Shown one piece after another: positions 1 through 8,859 of a stretch of 64,000 nucleotides of DNA. Below the pieces are notes generated by a model. That model made no database searches and was not told where the DNA came from. It worked only from the letters and a program-made list of their open reading frames with translations. Location: positions 124,001-188,000 of the forward strand of contig NZ_JAMLIX010000001.1 in assembly GCF_023953965.1 (NCBI RefSeq), in the 5' to 3' direction. The position numbers and the translations under genes were made by a program. The first letter of the stretch is position 1; every line of letters begins with the position of its first letter. The stretch is from Bosea sp. (in: a-proteobacteria) (GTDB taxonomy: Bacteria; Pseudomonadota; Alphaproteobacteria; Rhizobiales; Beijerinckiaceae).

Positions 1-136
1 GACGACGCTGCCGGTTAAGATGTACAGCTCGATCAAGTGGGAGATCACGCCCGTGATCGCCGCGATCTCGAGCATGCTGACGGTCTTCGCGCTGATGATC
101 TGTGTGGTGACGGCTCTGCTGCAAAGGAAGAATTGA
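1..136 (+). CDS. ABC transporter permease, C-terminal end (partial)
   Basis: The reading frame enters from outside the window (first full codon at base 2) and gives 44 residues to a TGA at 134-136. It contains TTLPVKMYSSIKWEITPVI followed by a hydrophobic segment and a basic tail (QRKN). This is the usual last transmembrane helix of a PotC-type inner-membrane permease for polyamine-like substrates. The stop overlaps the ATG of the following ATPase by one base, so the two are translationally coupled. The rest of the transporter lies upstream of the window. Confidence 0.75.
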   Translation, partial: TTLPVKMYSSIKWEITPVIAAISSMLTVFALMICVVTALLQRKN

Positions 137-1212
137 TGTCCGAAAGCGCGATCAGGCTCGAAGGAGTGTCGAAGAGCTACGGCTCCGTCACCGCGCTCTT
201 CCCGACCGACCTGACCATCCGTTCGGGCGAGTTCTTCACGCTGCTCGGACCAAGCGGATCGGGCAAGACGACGATTCTCAACGTGATCGCCGGCATGACG
301 GCGGCATCCGGCGGCCGCATCCTGATCGGGGAGCGCGACGTCACCCGCGTGCCCGCCGGCGAGCGCGGCCTCGGCATGGTATTCCAGAACTATGCCCTGA
401 TGCCGCATATGTCGGTGTTCGAGAACGTCGCGTTCCCGCTGCGCGTCCGGCGCCTGAAGGAGGACGAGATCCAGCGGCAGGTCGGCGAGGCCCTCGAGAT
501 CGTCCGGCTTCCGAACATGAGCGAACGCAAGCCGAAGCAGCTCTCCGGCGGGCAGCAGCAGCGCGTGGCTCTCGCCCGCAGCCTCGTCTACCGGCCAAGC
601 ATCATCCTGATGGACGAGCCTCTCAGCGCGCTGGACAAGAAGCTGCGCGACAGCATGCAGTTCGAGATCCGGCAGATCCACGCCAGCCTTGGCGTCACCG
701 TCGTCTACGTCACGCATGATCAGGGTGAGGCGCTGGCCATGTCGAACCGGATCTGCCTGATGAATGGCGGTCGGATCGAGCAGCTCGGCACGCCGCACGA
801 GCTCTATTTCAATCCCAAGAGCGTGTTCGCGGCGGATTTCCTCGGCGAATCGAACATCCTCGACGTCACCGTCGGACAGGGAGCGGCCGGCGGGGCGCGC
901 CTGCACATCCGCTGCGCCGGAACGAGCGTCGATGTCGGCCCCTGCCGGCTGGCGCCCGGCACGAGCGGGAAGATCATGATCCGCCCGGAATCGCTCACGC
1001 TGTCCGCGCTCGACGGCGTCGCGCATGGCGAGATCAGCGGCACCGTGGACACCGTCACCATGATCGGCGGGGTCACCGAACTCAGGCTCGCGCTGCCCGA
1101 CGGCAGCCGCATCGCGCTACGCGAGCTGACCTCGCGCAAGGCGAGCTCTCTCGACCCCGGCCGGCCCGTCACCGCCCGCTTCAAGCCGGACGACGTGGTC
1201 ATTCTCGCCTGA
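136..1212 (+). CDS. PotA-type ABC transporter ATP-binding protein
   Basis: This 358-residue protein is the cytoplasmic ATPase of a spermidine/putrescine-type importer. Visible motifs are Walker A GPSGSGKTT (about residues 38-46), Q-loop in MVFQNY, signature LSGGQQQR (about 136-143), Walker B ILMDEP (about 157-162) and H-loop VTHD. The C-terminal region (about 240-355) matches the TOBE regulatory domain of this subfamily. The start at 136 overlaps the permease stop; an in-frame upstream ATG at 37 lies inside the permease and is unlikely. The substrate cannot be read from the sequence. The following class II aldolase and hydroxyacid dehydrogenase suggest a carbon or amine compound. Confidence 0.93.
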   Translation: MSESAIRLEGVSKSYGSVTALFPTDLTIRSGEFFTLLGPSGSGKTTILNVIAGMTAASGGRILIGERDVTRVPAGERGLGMVFQNYALMPHMSVFENVAFPLRVRRLKEDEIQRQVGEALEIVRLPNMSERKPKQLSGGQQQRVALARSLVYRPSIILMDEPLSALDKKLRDSMQFEIRQIHASLGVTVVYVTHDQGEALAMSNRICLMNGGRIEQLGTPHELYFNPKSVFAADFLGESNILDVTVGQGAAGGARLHIRCAGTSVDVGPCRLAPGTSGKIMIRPESLTLSALDGVAHGEISGTVDTVTMIGGVTELRLALPDGSRIALRELTSRKASSLDPGRPVTARFKPDDVVILA

Positions 1213-1257
1213 ACCGCAACGACGCCTTTCGATCGTCCCTCGCAAAGGAGTAAGGAC

Positions 1258-2019
1258 ATGACGCTCGCGAGCTGCAAACCAGAACCGACGATGTCCGACG
1301 TCGAGTGGCAGACGCGCTGCGACCTCGCCGCCGTCTATCGCATCGCCCATTATCTGGGCTGGACCGATCTCATCAACACGCATATGTCGGCGCGGCTTCC
1401 CGACGAACCGGACACGTTCCTGATCAACTACCATGGCCAAACCTTCGACGAGATCACGGCCTCCAGCCTGGTCAAGATGGACATGGAGGGCAACGTCATC
1501 GGTCCGGCCGGGCGCTATAACGACGCTGGATTCACCATCCATTCCGGCTGCTACAAGGCCCGGCCGGATGCGATGTGCGTGCTCCATACCCACACGCGCG
1601 CCGGCGCCGGCATCTCGATGATCAAGGACGCCATCCGGCCGATCAGCCAGGACGCCCTGCACGTCCTCGACGACATAGCCTACCATCCCTACGGCGTTCC
1701 GGCTTCGAAGGAGGAAGGCGAGGAGCTCGGCCATTCCGTGGCGCACCACAACTGCATCATCCTGGAGAACCACGGCTTGCTGACCGTGACGCCGTCGATC
1801 CACAACGGCGTTTATCTGCATTACCGGCTCGAGCGTGCCTGCGATATGGAGATGGTGTCCCGCATGATGGGCGAGCCGCCGGTCTTCGTCGATGACGCGG
1901 TGGTCAAGAAGGCGGCGGTGTACATGCGCAAGTTCCGCGACGATCCCGACTACGGCCGGGCGGAGTTCGACGCGCTCGTGCGCGTGATCGATCGCCAGGG
2001 CGCCAACTATCGCTGCTGA
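1258..2019 (+). CDS. Class II aldolase/adducin family protein
   Basis: This is a 253-residue protein of the class II aldolase/adducin fold (fuculose-phosphate aldolase-like, zinc-dependent). The zinc ligands expected for the family are present: HTHT near residue 104 and the His of ENHGLLT near residue 175. Members cleave sugar phosphates or decarboxylate hydroxy-keto acids, and substrate cannot be assigned here. A strong ribosome binding site (AAGGAG about 10 bases before the ATG) fixes the start at 1258. It sits 45 bp after the ATPase gene and shortly before hemC-like and hydroxyacid dehydrogenase genes, so it probably belongs to the same transcript. Confidence 0.85.
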   Translation: MTLASCKPEPTMSDVEWQTRCDLAAVYRIAHYLGWTDLINTHMSARLPDEPDTFLINYHGQTFDEITASSLVKMDMEGNVIGPAGRYNDAGFTIHSGCYKARPDAMCVLHTHTRAGAGISMIKDAIRPISQDALHVLDDIAYHPYGVPASKEEGEELGHSVAHHNCIILENHGLLTVTPSIHNGVYLHYRLERACDMEMVSRMMGEPPVFVDDAVVKKAAVYMRKFRDDPDYGRAEFDALVRVIDRQGANYRC

Positions 2020-2052
2020 GCGGGATTGCGCAAGACGCAGACGGGACGGATC

Positions 2053-2985
2053 ATGACGGGAACGACGATCAGGATCGGCACGCGGGCGAGCCCCATGGCG
2101 CTGGCGCAGGCGCGCTTCGTCATGGCGAGGCTGTCGGCGCTCGACGGGCCGGCCCCCGGGACGGTTCTGGAACTCGTGCCGCTGATGACGACCGGGGATC
2201 GCATCCTCGATCGGCCGCTCGCGGATGTCGGCGGCAAGGGGCTTTTCGTCAAGGAACTGCAACGCGCGCTGCTCGACGGCTCGATCGACCTCGCCGTCCA
2301 TTCGCTCAAGGATGTCGAGAGCAATACCGTAGAGGGGCTGGGCCTCGCCGCGATCCTGCCGCGGGACGATCCCCGCGACGCGTTCCTGTCCCGCGACGGC
2401 CGGCGGCTGATGGATCTGCCGGCCGGCGCTCGCGTGGGCACATCCTCGCCGCGCAGGCTGGCGTTCCTGCGCCGACTGCGGCCCGATCTCGAGCTGGTCC
2501 CGATGCGCGGCAACGTCAATTCGCGGCTGGCGAAGCTCGATGCGGGTGTTTGCGACGGGCTGGTGCTCGCGCTCAGCGGCTTGACGAGGCTGGGCTTCGA
2601 GCAGCGGGTCACCGAGATCCTCGAGGTCGAACGCATGTTGCCCGCAGCCGGGCAAGGTGCGCTCGCGGTCGAGTGCAGGACATCCGACGCGGCGGTCACT
2701 GCGCTCGTGGCCCGGCTCGCCTGCGCGCGGACGACGCTGATGGTGCGTGCGGAGCGGGCCGTGCTCGCTGCCGTGAGCGGGAACTGCCATACCCCGCTGG
2801 CCGCCTATGCCGATATCGGCGAGGACGGACTTCCGCGTCTGCGCGCAACGCTGTTCGATCCGGCCGGGGCATCGGCCTGGTCGGTCGAGGGTTCGTCTTC
2901 GCGGGAGGAGCTTGAGCGGCTCGGCCAACGTCTCGGGTCCGAGCTCCGGGCTGTTGCGGAGCGGGCGCATGCGAACCTCGGCTGA
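2053..2985 (+). CDS. hemC: Hydroxymethylbilane synthase-like protein (porphobilinogen deaminase)
   Basis: This 310-residue protein matches porphobilinogen deaminase, which links four porphobilinogens into hydroxymethylbilane in tetrapyrrole synthesis. Seen: IGTRASPMALAQ near the N-terminus, GGKGLFVKEL, the catalytic Asp in HSLKD, and the dipyrromethane-cofactor cysteine at about residue 245 in SGNCHTPLAAY. The residues around the Cys and the segment after HSLKD (VES rather than VPT) differ from the usual housekeeping consensus. I chose the ATG at 2053 because GGGACGGA lies just upstream; a TTG at 2026 would add nine residues. It overlaps the next gene by 17 bp. Placement inside a catabolic operon is odd, and it may be a second, specialised copy. 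Confidence 0.88.
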   Translation: MTGTTIRIGTRASPMALAQARFVMARLSALDGPAPGTVLELVPLMTTGDRILDRPLADVGGKGLFVKELQRALLDGSIDLAVHSLKDVESNTVEGLGLAAILPRDDPRDAFLSRDGRRLMDLPAGARVGTSSPRRLAFLRRLRPDLELVPMRGNVNSRLAKLDAGVCDGLVLALSGLTRLGFEQRVTEILEVERMLPAAGQGALAVECRTSDAAVTALVARLACARTTLMVRAERAVLAAVSGNCHTPLAAYADIGEDGLPRLRATLFDPAGASAWSVEGSSSREELERLGQRLGSELRAVAERAHANLG

Positions 2986-3949
2986 TCGCCCCGGCCCGCG
3001 CGGGGAGCGGCTCGATCTCCTCGTCTATTCGCCGAAGCCAGACAGCTACGGCGAGCGCATCGCGCAGGCGTTTCCCGATGTCGCCCCGCGGATCGCGGAC
3101 ACGCACGACGCGCTGCGCCGGGGGCTGGAGACCGCCGATATCCTGCTCGCCGGGCGCTTCCCCGCCGAATTGCTGAAGGAGGCCAGGCGGCTGCGCTGGC
3201 TTCAGGTCACCAATGCGGGCGTCGACTTTCTCAGCGGCGCCGCGCTCGATCCGGCTCTCCTCGTCACCAATGCGCGCGGCGTGCACGCACAGCTGATGGC
3301 CGATTACGCGATGACCGTGATCGGCATGCTGCGCTGGCGGCTGGCGAGGCTGCTGGACCAGCAGCGCGCGCGGCGCTGGGAACAGGTGCCGGTCGCTCCG
3401 CTCAGCCGCAGTACGCTCTTCCTTGTCGGGCTCGGAGCCATCGGCGGCGCGATTGCGAGGCGGGCGAAGGCCGCCGGGATGCGCGTCCTCGCCGTCAGCA
3501 ACAGCGGCATCGACCGTGCCGGTGTCGCGGATCGAACCGGCCGCCTCGAAGACCTGGACAGCTTCCTGCCTGAGGCCGATTTCGTGGTGCTGGTCGTGCC
3601 GTCGACATACCGGACGCGGGGGCTGTTCGATCGCGCGCGGCTGGACCGCATGAAGCCTTCCGCCTTCCTGATCAACATGGCGCGCGGCGACGTCGTCGAC
3701 GAAGAGGCCTTGCTGGAAGCGCTGGAAGCCGGCGTCATCGCCGGGGGCGTGAGCGATGTCTTCCGGACGGAACCCCTGCCAGCGGACAATCCTCTCTGGA
3801 CGGCGCCCAATTTTATCGTCACGCCCCATGTCTCGGGCTTCCTGCCCGACTACGAGGAACTCGTCTTCGCGATTTTCGCCGAGAATCTGCGGGCGTTCCG
3901 CGCCGGCCTGCCACTGACGAACAGGGTCGACCCGGCTGCGGGCTACTGA
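2969..3949 (+). CDS. D-2-hydroxyacid dehydrogenase (NAD-binding)
   Basis: This 326-residue D-isomer-specific 2-hydroxyacid dehydrogenase should interconvert a 2-keto acid and its D-2-hydroxy acid. The nucleotide-binding GLGAIGGAIAR motif is at about residues 150-160. The catalytic trio is visible as Arg in NMARGDVVD, Glu in RTEPLP and His in TPHVSG. The start at 2969 lies inside the end of the hemC-like gene (17-bp overlap), which implies coupled translation. Its stop is only 13 bp from the stop of the convergent AsnC-type regulator. Substrate is unknown. The upstream class II aldolase suggests that both act on the compound taken up by the neighbouring polyamine-type importer. Confidence 0.88.
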   Translation: MRTSADRPGPRGERLDLLVYSPKPDSYGERIAQAFPDVAPRIADTHDALRRGLETADILLAGRFPAELLKEARRLRWLQVTNAGVDFLSGAALDPALLVTNARGVHAQLMADYAMTVIGMLRWRLARLLDQQRARRWEQVPVAPLSRSTLFLVGLGAIGGAIARRAKAAGMRVLAVSNSGIDRAGVADRTGRLEDLDSFLPEADFVVLVVPSTYRTRGLFDRARLDRMKPSAFLINMARGDVVDEEALLEALEAGVIAGGVSDVFRTEPLPADNPLWTAPNFIVTPHVSGFLPDYEELVFAIFAENLRAFRAGLPLTNRVDPAAGY

Positions 3950-3962
3950 ACGGGCGCTGCGG

Positions 3963-4430
3963 CTATTCCTCGTTTACCGGCAAGGCGAAACCGACCTTGA
4001 CCCGGTCCATCACGACCATCGTCGTGAAACCCTTGATGTCGGGGTTCTCGTAGAAGAAGGCGCGTGTGAAACGCTCGTAATCCTCCATGTCCCGGGCCGA
4101 GACGTAGAGGACGAAGTCCGATGCCCCGGTCACATAGAAGCCGTTGATCACCTCCGGCGTGTTCCTGATCGACTTCTTGAAGCGGTCGATGATGTCGGTC
4201 CTCTCGCGTTCCAGCGTCACCAGCACGAGCATCTGGATCGGCCGGTTCACGGCCTTCGGCGAGATGATCGAGACGTCCGCCTCGATCACCTTTTCGGCGC
4301 GCAGGCGCTTCAGGCGGCGCTGGCAGGCCGTCGACGACAGGCCGACCATTTCCCCCAGCGTGTCCGAGGTCAGCCGGTTGTTTTCCTGAAGAAGGGCGAG
4401 AAGCCGCCTGTCGATGCGGTCGAGTTCCAT
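3963..4430 (-). CDS. Lrp/AsnC family transcriptional regulator (DoeX-like)
   Basis: This is a 155-residue Lrp/AsnC regulator. An N-terminal winged helix-turn-helix (about residues 4-60: LDRIDRRLLALLQENNR, then TACQRRLKRL) precedes an AsnC ligand-binding domain containing GFYVTGASDFVLYV. AGGATCTC lies directly before the ATG. It is divergent from the doeC-doeD-doeA-doeA-doeB genes. Ectoine degradation clusters in other Proteobacteria carry an AsnC/Lrp gene (doeX/asnC) in this role, so it probably controls ectoine catabolism in response to a pathway intermediate. That specific role is inferred from context; the family is certain. Confidence 0.92.
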   Translation of the reverse strand: MELDRIDRRLLALLQENNRLTSDTLGEMVGLSSTACQRRLKRLRAEKVIEADVSIISPKAVNRPIQMLVLVTLERERTDIIDRFKKSIRNTPEVINGFYVTGASDFVLYVSARDMEDYERFTRAFFYENPDIKGFTTMVVMDRVKVGFALPVNEE

Positions 4431-4570
4431 GAGATCCTACGTTTGTGCAGTTATTCAGCGCAATACTCAGAAAAACGCAGTTAAAATGCCCATATTGAGC
4501 AAGCTATCTAGGATATCTGCCTGTGAAATCGATAACTTGCAAGAAGCCGGCGAGAGGGAGGCCAACTTCG
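4431..4570. promoter_or_regulatory. Divergent promoter region of the ectoine island with spaced GCAGTTA repeats
   Basis: This 140-bp stretch between the AsnC-type regulator and the aldehyde dehydrogenase is clearly more AT-rich than the flanking genes. Two direct repeats, TGCAGTTA at 4446-4453 and CGCAGTTA at 4476-4483, are spaced exactly 30 bp (about three helical turns). AATACTCAG (4462-4470) and ATATTGAG (4492-4499) lie near them with a similar spacing. Lrp/AsnC proteins bind phased degenerate sites, so these are reasonable operator candidates. No clean -35/-10 pair is obvious. Confidence 0.4.
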
Positions 4571-6052
4571 GTGCAGATGACCGCAAAAGCGCGGATTTTG
4601 AGCTTGAGTAACAGCGCGCTGTTGCGGGACGCCGCCTATGTCGGCGGGGATTGGTTGCGCAGCGGGGAGACCGCCTCCGTGCAGGATCCGGCGTCCGGCG
4701 AACCGATCGCCGCCGTTGCGCAATGCCCGGTCGAGGTCGTAGATATCGCGGTCGCCGCAGCGCAGGCGGCGTTCGTCGATTGGCGCGCGCTTCTGCCGCG
4801 TGAGCGTGGTGCGTTGCTGTCCCGGTGGGGAACGCTCATCCGCCAGAATGTCGAGGATCTGGCGACGATCCTCACCTGTGAACAAGGCAAGCCACTCGTC
4901 GAGGCGCGCGCAGAGATCGCCTATGCGGCTGAGTTCGTCGACTGGTTCGCGGCCGAGGGAGAGCGGGCATATGGCGAGACGCTGCCCCCGCATAAGCGCG
5001 ACAGCCAGATTTTCGTAAAGGTGCAGCCTGTCGGCATCGTCGCGGCCGTTACACCATGGAATTTCCCCTGCGCGATGATCACGCGCAAGGCCGCGGCGGC
5101 GCTGGCGGCGGGATGCCCCGTCATCGTGAAGCCGGCCGACGAGACGCCGCTTTCGGCCTTGGCGCTCGCGCAGCTGGCCGAGCAGGCAGGCCTTCCCGGA
5201 GGAGTCTTTCAAGTGCTGACCGGCGAGCCCGGTCCACTGACCGGTGCGCTGCTCGCGGCGCCCCCGGTAAGGGCCTTGTCCTTCACAGGGTCGACGAGGG
5301 TCGGGCGCCTCTTGTCCGGTCAAGCGGCGAGCTCGATCAAGCTCGTCTCGATGGAGCTCGGGGGACATGCTCCTTTCATCGTCTTCGACGATGCAAGGCT
5401 CGACAGCGTCGTTCAGGGCGCGCTCGCCGCGAAGTTCGCGACCAGCGGGCAGGACTGCCTCGCCGCCAACCGCATCTATGTGCAGCGGCGCCTCTACCGG
5501 GACTTCGTCGCCGCCTTCGCAGCCGAAGTCTCGCGGCTCAAGGTCGGGCATGGGCTCGACCCGGCAACACAGATCGGGCCGATGACGCATGCCGGCATCG
5601 CGCAGAACTGCCGCCGGCAGATCGCGGACGCCGTCGCGGGCGGCGCCAGGGTTGTCGTAGGCGAGCGGGACGTCATGAGCGACGGTGGCAACTTTGTGTC
5701 GCCGACGCTGCTGGCCGATGTGGCCGACGGCATGCTGATCAGCCGCGAGGAGACCTTCGGTCCCGTGGCGGCGATCCTGCCCTTCGACGACGAGGACGAG
5801 GTCATCGGGCGCGCGAACGCCAGCGAGATGGGGCTCGCGGCCTATGTCTACACCGACGACCTGCGGCGCGGCATGCGGGTGTCTGACCGGCTTGAGTACG
5901 GAATGGTCGGTGTCAACACGCCCTCCTTCACGGGGGCGCCGATTCCCTTCGGCGGCTGGAAGCAGTCCGGCCTCGGCCGCGAAGGCTCGCGGCACGGCCT
6001 GAACGCCTTCACGGAGCTGAAATATGTCTGCCTGGGCGACCTGGCGGCTTGA
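4571..6052 (+). CDS. doeC: NAD(P)-dependent aldehyde dehydrogenase (DoeC-like, aspartate/succinate-semialdehyde type)
   Basis: This aldehyde dehydrogenase of about 493 residues is close to the succinate-semialdehyde dehydrogenase group. Motifs: ITRKAAAAL and VKPADETPLSA for cofactor binding, FTGSTRVG, catalytic Glu in MELGGHAPF, and catalytic Cys in SGQDCLAANR. In ectoine catabolism DoeC oxidises aspartate-semialdehyde to aspartate. The order doeC-doeD-doeA-doeA-doeB with an AsnC regulator supports that role. GGGAGG lies nine bases before GTG 4571 and fifteen before ATG 4577; I prefer 4571, but 4577 is possible. The gene is followed 12 bp later by the transaminase. Confidence 0.85.
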   Translation: MQMTAKARILSLSNSALLRDAAYVGGDWLRSGETASVQDPASGEPIAAVAQCPVEVVDIAVAAAQAAFVDWRALLPRERGALLSRWGTLIRQNVEDLATILTCEQGKPLVEARAEIAYAAEFVDWFAAEGERAYGETLPPHKRDSQIFVKVQPVGIVAAVTPWNFPCAMITRKAAAALAAGCPVIVKPADETPLSALALAQLAEQAGLPGGVFQVLTGEPGPLTGALLAAPPVRALSFTGSTRVGRLLSGQAASSIKLVSMELGGHAPFIVFDDARLDSVVQGALAAKFATSGQDCLAANRIYVQRRLYRDFVAAFAAEVSRLKVGHGLDPATQIGPMTHAGIAQNCRRQIADAVAGGARVVVGERDVMSDGGNFVSPTLLADVADGMLISREETFGPVAAILPFDDEDEVIGRANASEMGLAAYVYTDDLRRGMRVSDRLEYGMVGVNTPSFTGAPIPFGGWKQSGLGREGSRHGLNAFTELKYVCLGDLAA

Positions 6053-6063
6053 GGAGAGTACCG

Positions 6064-7449
6064 ATGCACGCCTATGACGACCTTGCTGCAATGGATCGCG
6101 CGACGGTCCTCCACCCCTTCACGAACCTGAAGGACCACCGCAGCGGCAGCGGACCGGCGCCGACCTTCGTGACGGGCGGCCAGGGCATCAGGATCAAAGA
6201 CGCACAGGGCAACAGCTATATCGACGCCTTCGCCGGGCTCTATTGCGTCAATATCGGCTACGGGCGCAGCGAGGTCGCCGAGGCGATCGCCGAGCAGGCC
6301 CGGCAACTCGCCTACTACCACAGCTACGCCGCCCACTCGACCGAGGCGCTCGCGGTGCTGTCGAAGCGGCTGGTCGACATGGCGCCGGGCCGGGCCAGCA
6401 AGGTGTTCTACGGGTTGTCGGGCTCCGACGGGAACGAGACCCAGGCAAAGCTGGTCTGGTATTACAACAACCTGCTCGGCCGCCCGCGGAAGAAGAAGAT
6501 CATCTCCCGCGAGCGCGGCTATCACGGCTGCAGCGTCATCTCCGGATCGATGACCGGCATGAGCTTCTACCACGACTACATGGACCTGCCGTTCCCCGGC
6601 ATCCTGCACGCCGGTATGCCGCATTACTACTGGGGAGCCGCTCCCGGCGAGAGCGAGGAGGATTTCTCCAGCCGCCTGGCCCGCGAGCTCGAGGAGATGA
6701 TCCTGCGGGAAGATCCGGACACGATCGGCGGCTTCATCGCCGAGCCGGTGCTCGGCACGGGCGGCATCGTGCCGCCGCCGGCCGGCTACTGGGACAAGAT
6801 CCAGCCCGTGCTCAAGCGCTACGACATCCTGCTCATCGCCGACGAGGTGATCTGCGGCTTCGGCCGCACCGGGGCCGCCTTCGGTTGCGATCTCTACGGA
6901 ATCGAGCCCGACCTCGTCACGGTGGCCAAGGGGCTGACCTCGGGCTATGCGCCGCTCTCCGCCGTCATCGTCGGCGAGAAGGTTTATCAGGTGATCGAGG
7001 AAGCGGCGGACCGAGTCGGCGCCTTTTCGCATGGCTACACCTATTCCGGCCATCCGATCTCCGTCGCCGCCGCCAACGCCGTGCTCGACATCGTCGAGCG
7101 GGAGGATCTCGCCGGCAATGCCCGCGCCGTCGGCGCCTATTTCCAGCAGGGGCTGCAGCAGCGCTTCGCGCAGATGGAGTTCGTCGGCCAGGTCCGCGGT
7201 GTGGGCATGATGGGCGCGCTCGAATTCGTTGCCGATCGCGCGACGAAGAAGCGCTTCGACAGCGCCGCCTCTATCGGAGGGAAGGTTTCGGCCGCCGCCC
7301 GCCGGCGCGGCCTGATCGCCCGCGCCATGCCGCATGGCGACATCCTCGGCTTTTCGCCGCCGCTCGTCACGACCAGGGCGGAGATCGACGAGATTCTGGA
7401 CATCGCCTACGAGGCCGTCCGCGAGGTGTTCGACACGATGCCGGCCTGA
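6064..7449 (+). CDS. doeD: Class III aminotransferase (DoeD-like diaminobutyrate transaminase)
   Basis: This is a 461-residue PLP-dependent class III (omega-type) aminotransferase. Seen: GLSGSDGNET at the phosphate-binding region, ERGYHGCS, IADEVICGFGRTG, the PLP lysine in TVAKGLTSGY, and HGYTYSGHP. GAGGAGAG precedes the ATG at 6064. In the ectoine pathway DoeD converts L-2,4-diaminobutyrate to aspartate-semialdehyde, which the neighbouring dehydrogenase would oxidise. The specific substrate is inferred from neighbours; the fold and chemistry are clear from the motifs. Confidence 0.88.
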   Translation: MHAYDDLAAMDRATVLHPFTNLKDHRSGSGPAPTFVTGGQGIRIKDAQGNSYIDAFAGLYCVNIGYGRSEVAEAIAEQARQLAYYHSYAAHSTEALAVLSKRLVDMAPGRASKVFYGLSGSDGNETQAKLVWYYNNLLGRPRKKKIISRERGYHGCSVISGSMTGMSFYHDYMDLPFPGILHAGMPHYYWGAAPGESEEDFSSRLARELEEMILREDPDTIGGFIAEPVLGTGGIVPPPAGYWDKIQPVLKRYDILLIADEVICGFGRTGAAFGCDLYGIEPDLVTVAKGLTSGYAPLSAVIVGEKVYQVIEEAADRVGAFSHGYTYSGHPISVAAANAVLDIVEREDLAGNARAVGAYFQQGLQQRFAQMEFVGQVRGVGMMGALEFVADRATKKRFDSAASIGGKVSAAARRRGLIARAMPHGDILGFSPPLVTTRAEIDEILDIAYEAVREVFDTMPA

Positions 7450-7519
7450 AGGCCAAGGTTGCAATGCCGGGAGCGCCGAACGACGCTCCCTGACGAACGA
7501 GGACGATTCAGGACGACCG

Positions 7520-8701
7520 ATGCCCGCCGCCACCCTCAATTTCTCGCTGGCCGAATACCGGGAGCGCCTCGCCAAGACCCGCCGCGCCATGGCTGCGCAG
7601 GGCATAGACACGCTGGTCGTGATCGACCCGTCCAACATGAACTGGCTGACGGGCTATGACGGCTGGTCCTTCTACACGCATCAATGCGTGGTCGTGCCGG
7701 GCGACGGCGACATCTTCTGGTACGGCCGCAAGATGGACGCGGCCGGCGCGCTCCGCACCGTCTATCTCGACGACGCGCAAGTGCTGTCCTATCCCGACAT
7801 CTATGTCCAGACGCCGGACCGGCACCCGATGGACCTGCTCGCGACCATCCTCGCTTCGCGCGGGCTGGCCGGTGGCCGCATCGGCATCGAAATGGACAAT
7901 TATTATGTCACGGCCGCCTGCGTCGCCGCATTGAAGGCGGGAATGCCGAACGCGATCATCTGCGACGCGACCAATCTGGTTAACTGGCAGCGCGCGGTGA
8001 AAAGCCCGGCCGAGCTGGGTTATATGCGCGAGGCTGGCCGGATCGTCACGGCCATGCATGCGCGCATCCTCGAGGTCGTCGCGCCCGGCGTCCGGAAGAA
8101 CGAGGTCGCCGCCGAAATCTACAGGACCGCGCTGACCGGCGTCGAAGGCGCCGGCGGCGATTACGCGGCGGTGGTCCCGCTGCTGCCGTCGGGCGCGGCC
8201 GCGGCCGCGCCGCATCTCACCTGGGACGATGTGCCGATGAAATCCGGCGAGGGGACCTTCTTCGAGATCGGTGGCTGCTACAAGCGCTACCATTGCCCGC
8301 TCTCGCGCACCGTTTTCCTCGGCAAGCCGACCGAAGCTTTCCTCGATACCGAGAAGGCGACGCTGGAAGGCATGGAAGCCGGCCTTGGCGCGGCAAGGCC
8401 CGGCAACACCTGCGAAGATATCGCCAACGCCTATTTTGCGGTGCTCAGGCGCCATGGCATCCACAAGGACAGCCGCGCCGGCTACGGCGTCGGGCTGAGC
8501 TACCCGCCCGACTGGGGCGAACGCACGATGAGCCTGCGCCCCGGCGACCGCACCGAGCTGAAGCCGGGCATGACCTTCCATTTTATGACCGGACTGTGGC
8601 GCGAGGCGATGGGCTTCGAGATCACCGAGACCATCGCCATCACCGAGACTGGCTACGAGCTTCTGGCGAACGTCCCGCGCCAGCTGTTCGTCAAGGCGTA
8701 G
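7520..8701 (+). CDS. doeA: M24 (creatinase-like) ectoine hydrolase, copy 1
   Basis: This 393-residue pita-bread (M24) protein is of the DoeA/EutD ectoine hydrolase type, which opens the ectoine ring to N-acetyl-diaminobutyrate. The N-terminal domain contains PSNMNWLTGYDGWSFY. The C-terminal domain has the catalytic-pocket His in APHLTWDD and the late Glu in FEITETIAITETG. The positions where metallo-aminopeptidases carry their two metal Asp residues read FFEIGGCYKRYHCPLSRT, so the usual dinuclear metal site is not preserved, as in creatinase. A second gene of identical length and very similar sequence follows. ATG 7520 aligns with the start of that copy. Confidence 0.82.
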   Translation: MPAATLNFSLAEYRERLAKTRRAMAAQGIDTLVVIDPSNMNWLTGYDGWSFYTHQCVVVPGDGDIFWYGRKMDAAGALRTVYLDDAQVLSYPDIYVQTPDRHPMDLLATILASRGLAGGRIGIEMDNYYVTAACVAALKAGMPNAIICDATNLVNWQRAVKSPAELGYMREAGRIVTAMHARILEVVAPGVRKNEVAAEIYRTALTGVEGAGGDYAAVVPLLPSGAAAAAPHLTWDDVPMKSGEGTFFEIGGCYKRYHCPLSRTVFLGKPTEAFLDTEKATLEGMEAGLGAARPGNTCEDIANAYFAVLRRHGIHKDSRAGYGVGLSYPPDWGERTMSLRPGDRTELKPGMTFHFMTGLWREAMGFEITETIAITETGYELLANVPRQLFVKA

Positions 8702-8859
8702 GGCGGCATGTCGCGCTGGTCCAAGCAGGCAGATATCCGCGACCGCCCGCTCCGCCGTGCATCGAGCGCCCCATGGCCGGTCTCGGATGTCGCATCCACG
8801 CAGGGGTGGGAATGCGCCCTTCACCAAACGTACTAGAACGCCAGCCGACGGACGAAGAC

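Noticed and set aside
1117..2970. Long minus-strand frame opposite class II aldolase and hemC-like genes
   Set aside because: Arg/His/Gly-rich antisense shadow. The plus-strand genes carry clear family motifs.
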